A DNA stretch of 43,350 nucleotides from a virus. The notes under the pieces were generated by a model. The model saw nothing but the letters and a program-made list of their open reading frames with translations, had not been told where the DNA came from and made no database searches. The position numbers and the translations under genes are program-made. The first letter of the stretch is position 1, and each line of letters begins with the position of its first letter. The stretch covers positions 1 through 43,350 of IMG/VR virus record IMGVR_UViG_3300027749_000008. One strand, written 5' to 3'. Positions 22,295-28,084 of this stretch are shown in pieces.

Positions 22295-22465
22295 ATGGAA
22301 GAAAAATTATTCGGTAGAGATAATTCAGAAGTGCTTTGGTTTTCTGAGATAACAGAAGATTTTATCGCCAGTGCTAATTTAAGCGACGAAGACCAACAGT
22401 CGTTCTTTGAGCAACTCAACGATGCAGTCTTGGAAGTCTGTGACATTTGGGGCGTGGGATTATGA
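22295..22465 (+). CDS. Small acidic protein under strong promoter
   Basis: A 56-residue acidic protein (EITEDFIASANLSDEDQQ, then FFEQLNDAVLEVCDIWG), mainly helical. The ribosome site AAGGAGG is near perfect. No family is recognised. Small, acidic and strongly expressed early phage proteins often bind host enzymes, and DNA mimicry is a possibility; both are inference. Confidence 0.75.
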   Translation: MEEKLFGRDNSEVLWFSEITEDFIASANLSDEDQQSFFEQLNDAVLEVCDIWGVGL

Positions 22466-22647
22466 CCGATTCAGTTAAGATTAAGATTCGTGGCGAGATG
22501 GTAAACTTTGTGTTTGACATTACGCCTGAGCAGTGGGTGGAGATTGACAAGTGTGTCAACGGACATAACCGCCCACGAAAAACCAGTCGTGGTACAAAAG
22601 ACGTGGTGACTCTCATACGTGAGAGCATCAGATTCGCTGACGTGTAG
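22462..22647 (+). CDS. Small hypothetical protein
   Basis: ATG 22462 overlaps the previous stop (ATGA) and gives 61 residues. The N-terminal half is beta-prone (KIKIRGEMVNFVFDITPEQW), the middle is basic (NRPRKTSRGTKDV) and the end is a short helix (TLIRESIRF). Last plus-strand gene before the convergent terminator. Function is unknown. Confidence 0.75.
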   Translation: MTDSVKIKIRGEMVNFVFDITPEQWVEIDKCVNGHNRPRKTSRGTKDVVTLIRESIRFADV

Positions 22648-22674
22648 TTTCCCTTCTTTCTATCACGTCAGCCA

Positions 22675-22728
22675 TGCCCCTGTGAGGTGCGCTTGTTCCT
22701 ACCTCTTGCAAGTGACCTTACAGGGGCA
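22675..22728. other. Long stem-loop in convergent intergenic space
   Basis: A 13-base arm at 22676-22688 pairs with 22715-22727 at 12 positions (GCCCCTGTGAGGT against ACCTTACAGGGGC). Inside, CTTG at 22692-22695 can pair with CAAG at 22709-22712. No T-run follows on either side, so it is not a simple terminator. It lies 28 bases after the last plus-strand stop and could stabilise or process that mRNA. A second hairpin (GCCCC-TGC-GGGGC) lies at about 22765-22777. Confidence 0.6.
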
Positions 22729-22836
22729 CTCTACGAAAAATGCGACCAGCGTCCGAGCACATGTTGCCCCTGCGGGGCCGGAAAAAAAAGTAAAATACAA
22801 GTTGAAGACTTGGATTTTGCATGTTAAAAAAACCAT

Positions 22837-22873
22837 GGGGAGTTGCGCAACAGCGCAACCCCCAGGGCTTTTT
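22837..22873. terminator. Bidirectional intrinsic terminator
   Basis: The stem GGGG-A-GTTGCGC pairs with GCGCAAC-CCCC around an AACA loop (22837-22863). A T-run follows on the plus strand (CTTTTTAATT) and a run of seven A lies just left, which reads as T after the stem on the minus strand. It sits between the ends of the plus-strand early genes and the minus-strand operon (first stop at 22876-22878), so it can end both. Confidence 0.85.
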
Positions 22874-22875
22874 AA

Positions 22876-23040
22876 TTAGTCAGGGAAAATTATGTGTCTA
22901 ATTTCACTGACTTCAACGTAGCCGCAACCGAAGTCTGTGTCTAGATGGAAACAGATACCGTTGTCGGGTAGTTGTTGTACTGATAGCAGGGAGATTCCTC
23001 CCCCCGCTATCAGTTTGTTTAGGTGCTGGACGTTGTCCAT
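22876..23040 (-). CDS. Small hypothetical protein
   Basis: A 54-residue protein with an excellent ribosome site (AAAGGAGGT six bases before ATG). Sequence features are LNKLIAGGGISLLSVQQLPD and CFHLDTDFGCGYVEVSE. No known domain is seen. It is the last gene of the minus-strand operon; its stop adjoins the terminator stem. Confidence 0.75.
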   Translation of the reverse strand: MDNVQHLNKLIAGGGISLLSVQQLPDNGICFHLDTDFGCGYVEVSEIRHIIFPD

Positions 23041-23055
23041 TGTACCTCCTTTCTT

Positions 23056-23199
23056 TTATTTGTCGTACAGGAATAGTAAAATGTACCAACTTACTATCCA
23101 CACCAAGCCAAGGGTATACGCAGATTGCGTACCACCCTGGCTTAGTGCAAGACACCAACCTGTTAAAACGGCGACTATACGCCGTGACGTTTGAGTCAT
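23056..23199 (-). CDS. Small membrane protein
   Basis: A 47-residue protein starting by ATGA overlap with the amidotransferase gene. It has a basic start (TQTSRR), then a hydrophobic stretch (IVAVLTGWCLALS), a short Gly/Gln turn, and a second membrane helix (TLGLVWIVSWYILLFLY). A two-helix hairpin is likely. Function is unknown. Confidence 0.65.
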   Translation of the reverse strand: MTQTSRRIVAVLTGWCLALSQGGTQSAYTLGLVWIVSWYILLFLYDK

Positions 23200-23996
23200 C
23201 GCTTAACCGACCCAACGAAGCACTGACATGCTTCCCAGTGTGTGTCACAGTCTTGACACCAACCGCAGTAGTGGCAGAACTCATTCATGTAGTCCAGAAT
23301 TTCAGGACACTCAGGATTCAAGCAATTTGTAAGCATTGAATCTTCGTCTTCATCATCCCAAACTTGTGAACCCATGATGACTGTCTTGGGCGCTGGGTAT
23401 GTGGAGTAATTATAAGGCATGTATGACTTATTACTCCACCACAACCCCTCGGTCTGCCAATGGCCGAGTGATTCGCCAAGAATCAGTAGCGGTATTTCTA
23501 GTTCTAAGGTCAGAATTACAACCTTGGAATTGCTACCCTCTACAAATCCGTCCATCACGTCCCACACTCGCTGGTCGCAAAGACCAGTGATGCCGCCGAA
23601 CCGTGGCAACACGTCTTCGGCAAACACTCGAGAGTCGGAGCGCCAGTCTCCCTTCTCGAGGGTTAATGGCATAATGCCATTGTGGGCAATGATGGATTTC
23701 TTGTCTGAACCCTCAACCATGAAGCCATGACAACCACGGATGGATGTTTCACCGTGTGTTGCAATGCGAGCGTGGAAGAAATGTGCTTGGACATGATTCC
23801 CGTACTCGCGGAAGACAGCCTCGTAATCCGAGATGGCTTCCTTGGCTTGCATGGACTTACCTGATAACAACCTAAGTTCACCCTTGTGTTCTACAACAGC
23901 ACCCCAACCGAATCCGTCAGGATTTGATTTGCATGCTTGTTCTAATTCTTTATGTGTTGGCTTTTCATTGCCTATACCTGCACAGATTACGCACAT
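23196..23996 (-). CDS. Class II glutamine amidotransferase with C-terminal zinc ribbon
   Basis: A 266-residue protein. Cys2 (MCVICAG) is the N-terminal nucleophile. NPDGFGWGAVVEH, HFFHARIATHGE and the IIAHNGIM loop are the other active-site parts of class II (Ntn) amidotransferases such as YafJ. The C terminus adds several cysteines (CLNPECPEI, FCHYCGWCQDC, EACQC), a metal-binding tail not seen in typical members. It releases ammonia from glutamine for a partner, and the overlapping upstream amidoligase is the natural candidate. A perfect AGGAGG ribosome site lies inside that gene. Confidence 0.9.
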   Translation of the reverse strand: MCVICAGIGNEKPTHKELEQACKSNPDGFGWGAVVEHKGELRLLSGKSMQAKEAISDYEAVFREYGNHVQAHFFHARIATHGETSIRGCHGFMVEGSDKKSIIAHNGIMPLTLEKGDWRSDSRVFAEDVLPRFGGITGLCDQRVWDVMDGFVEGSNSKVVILTLELEIPLLILGESLGHWQTEGLWWSNKSYMPYNYSTYPAPKTVIMGSQVWDDEDEDSMLTNCLNPECPEILDYMNEFCHYCGWCQDCDTHWEACQCFVGSVKR

Positions 23997-25084
23997 GGTA
24001 ATACCTCCTGTAGTCCGGTGAATGGCTCACCTGATATAATTCTTGCTGCATGCGGGAATTTCCCACGTGCCACGTACTCTGCAAACTTAGGCCAGTCTAA
24101 TGCACCACGGGCGACATCGAAAGATGTAAGACCGTGTGTGTAATCTCTGGCTGCTGCTACTAACTCGATACAACCTAACCAACGCAGCGAGAATGAAGGA
24201 CGGAAAATCCGGACTTCGATGGTGTCCCTGTTACCAAAGTTCACCGCGTCAGAGTGTGAACTCGTGTGCGGTTCTAGAACTTTGAGTGGTACACCACCAG
24301 ACTTCAACCCGTTGAAGTTGGCATAGCCTGAACTACGGCGTGCTGCTTCTTTCCAGTCTAATTCATTGCGACTGAACAACAGGCCGAAACGTGTCTGGTG
24401 AGCAGGTGACATACCTGCTCTTGACATGTGTACGTGTAGGCCGCAGTTGGTGCGATTCCACGCACGTTGCCCACGTCCATTAAGTTCTGCAAGAACTTTA
24501 AGGAATGACGGGGCAAATTCACGCCATGAATCTAGGTCACGAGGGTGTGAAACTATCTCAAACCCATAAGACAGACTGCCATCTTCCTTTAGATAAGCAG
24601 TAGATTCTTTAACACTTCTAACGAAGTGTGCTGCTGCTTCTGCATTGTTATGGTTAATGTTCTCACATTCTAGTTCGATTCCGAACTGAATGGGAGAGAC
24701 ACCGTGGAACACGGGGTCTGGCTTGTAGCCATAGTTGTGTAGATAGTCATCTGCACCGTCGTTGTCACAGCAACTGTCGCTGTTAGGACGATACTCGTCA
24801 CAACCTTCACACCACCAGTAATAGTTACCGAGGCAACCATCACAAACATCACCGACGCCTGTAACATGACCACTGTCGTAATAACCAGAGTCATAGTTTT
24901 GGTCACACTCATGACACCAGAAAGCCTGTGTATCATTACAGTCTTGACACCAGCGTTGTTCGTGACCAACAGAGTAGACTATGAAGCAGTCATGTTCTGT
25001 TTCACCGTCGCTACAGTTGGCGCATGGTGATATAATTACAACTTCTTCTTCCGTCGGTACGACGGGTTCTTGCATTTCAGACAT
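23987..25084 (-). CDS. Amidoligase (COOH-NH2 ligase family) with N-terminal Cys-rich domain
   Basis: ATG 25084 (AAGAAGG upstream) gives 365 residues; ATG 25099 is possible. Residues about 15-125 are Cys-rich (PCANCSDG, WCQDCND, WCHECDQ, VCDGCLG, WCEGCDE), probably several zinc knuckles. The amidoligase domain follows: QFGIELECENINH, LKEDGSLSYGFEIVSHPRD, NCGLHVHMSRAG and DTIEVRIFRPS, the signature of the GCS/GS-like ligase family that forms amide bonds. Overlap with a class II glutamine amidotransferase gene implies an ATP- and glutamine-dependent modification of a peptide or small molecule. Confidence 0.9.
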   Translation of the reverse strand: MSEMQEPVVPTEEEVVIISPCANCSDGETEHDCFIVYSVGHEQRWCQDCNDTQAFWCHECDQNYDSGYYDSGHVTGVGDVCDGCLGNYYWWCEGCDEYRPNSDSCCDNDGADDYLHNYGYKPDPVFHGVSPIQFGIELECENINHNNAEAAAHFVRSVKESTAYLKEDGSLSYGFEIVSHPRDLDSWREFAPSFLKVLAELNGRGQRAWNRTNCGLHVHMSRAGMSPAHQTRFGLLFSRNELDWKEAARRSSGYANFNGLKSGGVPLKVLEPHTSSHSDAVNFGNRDTIEVRIFRPSFSLRWLGCIELVAAARDYTHGLTSFDVARGALDWPKFAEYVARGKFPHAARIISGEPFTGLQEVLPCA

Positions 25085-25105
25085 GATTCCTTCTTTCATG
25101 TATGC

Positions 25106-25126
25106 ACCGGTAGCACCTTACTACCG
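25106..25126 (-). promoter_or_regulatory. Leader hairpin before amidoligase gene
   Basis: CGGTAG and CTACCG (with flanking bases) can pair across a short loop, 22 bases upstream of the amidoligase start codon. It could affect translation start. No function can be assigned from sequence alone. Confidence 0.35.
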
Positions 25127-25191
25127 ATGGTAAAACAATGACCAGCATGCGAGTACGTGTAACATAATCGAAGTGCCGGCATTTTTTTTAC

Positions 25192-25226
25192 TACTAGAGA
25201 CGGGGCTAAATGCCCCGTCCCTAGTA
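25192..25226. other. Strong 15-bp hairpin downstream of 25233 gene
   Basis: The 15-base arms 25192-25206 and 25212-25226 pair with one mismatch around a five-base loop (core GACGGGGC/GCCCCGTC). It begins seven bases after the minus-strand stop at 25233-25235. An eight-base A/T run adjoins it, but reads as A after the stem on the minus strand, so it is not a standard intrinsic terminator. It may protect the upstream mRNA or give differential expression within the operon. Confidence 0.65.
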
Positions 25227-25232
25227 AGTTTG

Positions 25233-25478
25233 TTAGTTGCTACTTACGTAGCGTACGTACAGTTTGGTGATTTTACCGTATTTACGGTATGCACGTTCAA
25301 ACTGCTTGCCTTTGAACTCTGTGGGCAGATATGCACCACGGTTCGGCTTTGATTCGTAAATCAAGGCCCATTGGCCTGGATTTTCGATTAGCATTAGTTT
25401 TACAGGGGCCCATTTTGCACCCTTGATAACTCGTGCTGTCTGTTTTTCTTGTGGTGTCTCCCACTTGACGTTAATCAT
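25233..25478 (-). CDS. Small basic hypothetical protein
   Basis: An 81-residue basic protein with a perfect AAGGAGG ribosome site. It looks like a small mixed beta/alpha domain (VKLMLIENPGQWALIYES, FERAYRKYGKITKLYVRYV). I recognise no family; a nucleic-acid-binding role would fit its charge. It lies between the Arg-tail membrane protein and the amidoligase. Confidence 0.75.
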   Translation of the reverse strand: MINVKWETPQEKQTARVIKGAKWAPVKLMLIENPGQWALIYESKPNRGAYLPTEFKGKQFERAYRKYGKITKLYVRYVSSN

Positions 25479-25502
25479 GATTTCCTCCTTTCCTTCTTAT
25501 CA

Positions 25503-25649
25503 TTAGAACCATCCATTACGACGGCGACGGCGACGGCGACGGCGTGGTGAATCTTCAAACATGCCTTGCATGTAAGCCCAAAGCAACCAGGCTCCCATCC
25601 ATACACCAAACAAGAAACACCAAAAAGCGTCTGCGTTAAACTTTTCCAT
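25503..25649 (-). CDS. Membrane microprotein with nine-arginine tail
   Basis: A 48-residue protein: a short charged start (MEKFNADA), one membrane helix (FWCFLFGVWMGAWLLWAYM), then EDSP, nine arginines in a row and NGWF. The arginines use alternating CGC/CGT codons. It starts by TAATG overlap with the upstream gene and has AGAAGG upstream. The Arg run would sit on the cytoplasmic face and could bind nucleic acid or phospholipid. Confidence 0.7.
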   Translation of the reverse strand: MEKFNADAFWCFLFGVWMGAWLLWAYMQGMFEDSPRRRRRRRRRNGWF

Positions 25650-25822
25650 TATTCTACCTTCTTTCTAGGGAACGGAGTGGCAACGTTTCTCGTTGCGCAC
25701 TTGCGGTACTGCTTAGTTAAACCCTGATGTAACCACGTACTTTTGTACGTATCAGGGTTAACAACCTCAACCAATTTAACATTACAATTGGTACAACGCA
25801 AGTCACCAAACGCGCCGGACAT
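25649..25822 (-). CDS. Small CxxC protein
   Basis: A 57-residue basic protein. LRCTNCNVKLVEV near the start is a zinc-ribbon half, and a further Cys (RKCATRN) lies near the C terminus. It overlaps its neighbours on both sides by TAATG junctions, which supports a genuine coupled operon. Function is unknown. Confidence 0.65.
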   Translation of the reverse strand: MSGAFGDLRCTNCNVKLVEVVNPDTYKSTWLHQGLTKQYRKCATRNVATPFPRKKVE

Positions 25823-26073
25823 TATTCATACATCCTGATGAGACGACGGTCGATGTCACACTTTTCACACCAACAGGTTAAGTCGTCAATGAGGCCTTGC
25901 TCATACTCAAGTTGGACTCTTTTGAGACGCGCTTCTTCTGCTTGTTCTACGTCGAGGACTTCGATGTATTCCATTTCAGCCACACAGTGGGTGCAACGGT
26001 CACCTGGTTTACCCCAAACATCATTACCACATAGACATTCAACTACTGAATCTACATACTTAACATCTGACAT
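25822..26073 (-). CDS. Small zinc-finger protein, first gene of minus-strand operon
   Basis: Start ATG at 26073 gives 83 residues; an AGGGGAA-type ribosome site lies upstream. Paired cysteines CLCGNDVWGKPGDRCTHC and CWCEKCD suggest two metal sites joined by an acidic helix (EVLDVEQAEEARLKRVQ). It is the first gene after the long structured region, so any promoter for this operon must lie upstream of 26073. Confidence 0.75.
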   Translation of the reverse strand: MSDVKYVDSVVECLCGNDVWGKPGDRCTHCVAEMEYIEVLDVEQAEEARLKRVQLEYEQGLIDDLTCWCEKCDIDRRLIRMYE

Positions 26074-26234
26074 TTTAATTCCCCTTTTTTTAGACTCACA
26101 CTCGCTGTGAGGCGCGCAAGATTTCACAAGTGGCCCAAAGACTAGAAGCCTGTAACAACAGGCTACGACGGCTTTGGATGCCACGGTCTACCCACGTGCA
26201 TGCCAGCGATTTTTAATCGCTAGGCACACTTTGA

Positions 26235-26317
26235 GGTGCGTTAAAAGGATTTTTATTAGTTTTTCGTTACAAATTGTTGGATTTGTAACTAAAAAGTCAT
26301 AAAATATCCTTAGCACC
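26235..26317. other. Extended 83-base hairpin
   Basis: Nested arms pair in order: GGTGC/GCACC (26235-26239, 26313-26317), AAGGAT/ATCCTT, TTTTT/AAAAA, and a perfect nine-base GTTACAAAT/ATTTGTAAC around TGTTGG. The middle is AT-rich between GC-rich flanks. Such an arrangement fits a structured RNA or an origin with an unwinding element. Confidence 0.65.
26277..26305 (+). promoter_or_regulatory. Possible plus-strand promoter inside hairpin
   Basis: TTGGAT at 26277-26282, a 17-base spacer, and TAAAAT at 26300-26305. The -35 box is poor (three of six) and the -10 good (five of six). If active it would transcribe the structured region towards 27283. Confidence 0.3.
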
Positions 26318-26564
26318 CACAAGTGCTCCACGACGAAGGAGTGGAATAGTGCATCTGGGAGATGTGATATCTTGTCAAGCCCACAGAGAGAGAGAGAGAT
26401 AGTTCTAAGTTCGTCGCCCCAAACGGAGATGCAAATCAGATTGATTCTGATTTGTGCTTGCAACGACAAATACATGCGACCAAGCATGGATTTGGAGTTG
26501 TCGCAGTGCAGGGTTCAGAAATAATAGGTAGTTTGCTTGTTGTTTACAGGCCTCGCCGAGAGCC

Positions 26565-26591
26565 GAGCGTCGCAGACTGAGCGTCGCAGAC
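26565..26591 (+). repeat. Tandem 13-bp direct repeat
   Basis: GAGCGTCGCAGAC occurs at 26565-26577 and again at 26579-26591, one base apart. A nearby GAG-AGCC-GAG stretch looks like a degenerate partial copy. This may be a protein-binding site in the structured region. Confidence 0.7.
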
Positions 26592-26775
26592 ACAAGAAGA
26601 AGGATTGGAGCGTAAGCGTTAAGCCCATCCATTGTATTCCCTATCATAACCACTGTCATTACAATAGAAAGCAAAGCAAACTGCATAGATAGTGTGGCGT
26701 ATGCCACGCATGCAGTCGGAGACCCCTAGGGGGGGGCGTAGTGAGGGCGAGTCATGCATATGACGTAGGCCGAAT

Positions 26776-26826
26776 GCTTGGCACACGCAGAGAATCCAAG
26801 GGATTCTGACCGGGTGTGTGCCGAGC
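26776..26826. other. Strong two-part hairpin
   Basis: GGCACAC pairs with GTGTGCC, and inside it AGAATCC pairs with GGATTCT around AAG. Outer bases GCT/AGC also pair. It lies just downstream of the minus-strand promoter candidate at 26845-26873, so it would be at the 5' end of that transcript. Confidence 0.7.
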
Positions 26827-26844
26827 GGGGGTCAATAAAAGTAA

Positions 26845-26873
26845 AGTGTATCCCAAAAATGGTAAACTGTCAT
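26845..26873 (-). promoter_or_regulatory. Candidate promoter for minus-strand transcript
   Basis: On the minus strand, ATGACA (26868-26873), a 17-base spacer and TACACT (26845-26850). Start would be near 26838, about 765 bases before the first minus-strand gene. A very long structured leader or an independent non-coding RNA would result. A perfect minus-strand TTGACA also occurs at 26373-26378 but without a good -10. Confidence 0.5.
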
Positions 26874-27238
26874 TCTCTCCAAATCAGGGCTAGCACACGG
26901 GCCGAGGAACCTGTCACATTTCTGTGTCAAAACCACTGTCAGAGGGTGTCGTAGGACTGGGGTTGTTTTAACATAAAGCCCCCTGCATTCACCACTAAAA
27001 AAATCTTAGGACAATCCACCCGTCATGAACACGAGGACTATTTACCAAAGGCTCTTGGCACGTGTTCAACCCAACCCCGCTCTAACCGGGTAACTCCGGC
27101 GAGTATCTGCAACCTCACGGCTGGGACTCACACTCCGGGGCGACTTTCACGCACGACCACTCACATTAGTGATACATCTACTATACACCTTCAACCGCCC
27201 TTGTGACGTAACTACTATGTGAATGTTTTCACAATGTG

Positions 27239-27270
27239 TGTGTATGGAGTGTGTATGGAATGTGTATGTG
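27239..27270 (+). repeat. Three 11-bp iterons
   Basis: TGTGTATGGA begins at 27239 and 27250, and TGTGTATGTG at 27261, with an exact 11-base period (one helical turn). A perfect inverted repeat TGTGAA/TTCACA lies just upstream at about 27218-27233. Together they look like an operator or initiator-binding site directly upstream of the first rightward gene. Confidence 0.7.
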
Positions 27271-27271
27271 C

Positions 27272-27277
27272 TATTCT
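27272..27277 (+). promoter_or_regulatory. Candidate -10 element for leaderless microgene
   Basis: TATTCT ends seven bases before ATG 27284, so transcription would start at or within a base or two of the start codon. No ribosome site precedes this ATG. Leaderless mRNAs are common in actinobacteria. The iterons occupy the -35 region, which suggests activation or repression by a bound protein. Confidence 0.45.
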
Positions 27278-27283
27278 AGATGT

Positions 27284-27400
27284 ATGTGTTCAACTTGCGG
27301 CTGTGGCCGACCTAAAGACAAGCATGGCGAAAAGACCTTGGCTAAGGCAAATAAAAAGTACTCCAAGGTAAAGCCAAAACCTAAACCAAAGCGGCCTTGA
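27284..27400 (+). CDS. Cys-rich microprotein, MCxTCGCG type
   Basis: A 38-residue protein: MCSTCGCGRPK at the start (a CxxCxC metal motif), then a Lys-rich tail (KANKKYSKVKPKPKPKRP). Similar tiny Cys-start, Lys-rich proteins occur in actinobacteriophages. The start is apparently leaderless. The next gene may start within its stop codon. Confidence 0.6.
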   Translation: MCSTCGCGRPKDKHGEKTLAKANKKYSKVKPKPKPKRP

Positions 27401-27516
27401 TTTTTCGCAGCCGCCGCCGCGACAATACCGTCACCTCTCTTCGCCTTGGATGGCGTAGAAAGCGTAAACGAGACTATAAGGCTCTCTGGAACGCGGACGG
27501 TACGCCACGCTCCTAG
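27397..27516 (+). CDS. Basic microprotein (possible)
   Basis: A 39-residue Arg/Lys-rich product starting at TTG 27397, which overlaps the previous stop (TTGA). It reads IFRSRRRDNTV, then LGWRRKRKRDYKALWN and ends ADGTPRS. The coupled start, the stop just before the terminator hairpin and the non-random composition support it, but the TTG start and small size leave doubt. Confidence 0.4.
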   Translation: MIFRSRRRDNTVTSLRLGWRRKRKRDYKALWNADGTPRS

Positions 27517-27520
27517 AGCA

Positions 27521-27555
27521 GTTTTGCACCTCGGTGCTAAAAACAAAATTTTTTT
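27521..27555 (+). terminator. Intrinsic terminator
   Basis: GCAC-CTCG-GTGC with flanking TTTT/AAAA forms a hairpin, followed by a run of seven T at 27549-27555. It directly follows the two microgenes and would separate their transcript from the packaging operon. Confidence 0.65.
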
Positions 27556-27565
27556 GGCTTTCGTA

Positions 27566-27574
27566 TGCTACACT
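27566..27574 (+). promoter_or_regulatory. Extended -10 promoter of the packaging/late operon
   Basis: TGC-TACACT at 27566-27574 is an extended -10 (TGn before TAnnnT). ATG 27582 begins eight bases after its end, with no ribosome site, so the first gene is probably translated from a leaderless mRNA. No clear -35 is seen, since a T-run occupies that position. Confidence 0.5.
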
Positions 27575-27581
27575 CAGGGGT

Positions 27582-27833
27582 ATGAATAAACACATAGCCC
27601 CACACATCACAGCACTCCTTACGGGGACAGGTGCTGTGCTATCAGTAGTACATCCAGGCTTCAGTCTTCCTGTAGGCGTTCAGGGACTTGTAGCATCACT
27701 TTGCGTATTGGCTTCTACTTTTACCGAAGCACTCCACTTTGTGCGCAAGCACAACCTTGAGAGCAACATTGCACTAGCAACCCACCTTGCCAATGCAGTC
27801 TCTACAACGGTAGAAGAAGAAACTAAAGCGTAA
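27582..27833 (+). CDS. Small membrane protein, holin-like
   Basis: ATG 27582 gives 83 residues. Two hydrophobic helices are visible (HITALLTGTGAVLSVVH and GVQGLVASLCVLASTFTEAL), followed by a soluble amphipathic tail (NIALATHLANAVSTTVEEE). The two-helix hairpin and size resemble phage holins encoded just before terminase genes in some actinophages. The lysis enzymes are at 13164-14391, so this may be a second holin or a membrane protein with another role. Confidence 0.6.
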   Translation: MNKHIAPHITALLTGTGAVLSVVHPGFSLPVGVQGLVASLCVLASTFTEALHFVRKHNLESNIALATHLANAVSTTVEEETKA

Positions 27834-28084
27834 TGTCACACGGGGAGATAATCGAAAGTTCACTGAAAGCGTGGATAGATGAAAACCTCCCCAAGTTTCT
27901 CAACCGTATAAACGAGGAACTACCAACAGACGCACCATGGGAGATGCCGGTCGTGGAGGACTATGTCCTCGTAATTGCCGTTAAGGATTACAACGACGGA
28001 CTCGGCGGCATCTTTACCATTGGTGATTCCAACGTGCCTGGATACAGGGTACGTGGCTTGATTGCTGACGCATTGAACTCATAA
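27833..28084 (+). CDS. Hypothetical protein upstream of terminase
   Basis: An 83-residue protein starting by TAATG overlap. It is acidic at the start (HGEIIESSLKAWIDENLPKF), then beta-prone (VVEDYVLVIAVKDYNDG, GIFTIGDSNVPGYRVRGL). It is followed directly by the terminase gene. Position where a small terminase subunit often lies suggests a packaging role, but no helix-turn-helix is visible. Confidence 0.7.
   Translation: MSHGEIIESSLKAWIDENLPKFLNRINEELPTDAPWEMPVVEDYVLVIAVKDYNDGLGGIFTIGDSNVPGYRVRGLIADALNS

Larger units (their letters stand above)
26074..27283. other. 1.2-kb structured non-coding region
   Basis: No open frame here has a ribosome site, gene-like composition or overlap with neighbours. 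The stretch instead carries many strong inverted repeats: 26147-26164 (7-bp stem), 26199-26225, 26235-26317, a 9-bp stem at about 26432-26455, one at about 26693-26706, and 26776-26826. It also has two sets of tandem repeats and candidate promoters on both strands. It separates the divergent minus-strand operon from the plus-strand packaging genes. Candidate roles are a large structured RNA, a replication origin, or the packaging start site near the terminase gene. Confidence 0.7.

Noticed and set aside
22619-22879. Plus-strand 86-codon frame in the convergent gap
   Set aside because: It runs through the long stem-loop and the intrinsic terminator and has no start signal.
22937-24143. Plus-strand frames opposite the minus-strand operon
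   Set aside because: The minus strand carries clear enzyme motifs and strong ribosome sites; the plus frames do not.
25192-25226. Intrinsic terminator inside the minus-strand operon
   Set aside because: The stem is strong, but the adjoining run reads as A after the stem on the minus strand, so the standard terminator layout is missing.
26188-26707. Minus-strand open frames of about 100 codons in the structured region
   Set aside because: No ribosome sites, odd composition, overlap with strong inverted repeats, and no coupling to neighbours.
26860-27180. Possible tRNA-like segment rich in GGG/CCC around 27080-27145
   Set aside because: No T-loop GGTTCGANNCC pattern and no four-stem cloverleaf can be drawn on either strand.
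27271-27546. Minus-strand 91-codon frame
   Set aside because: It is the shadow of the two plus-strand microgenes and covers a terminator hairpin.
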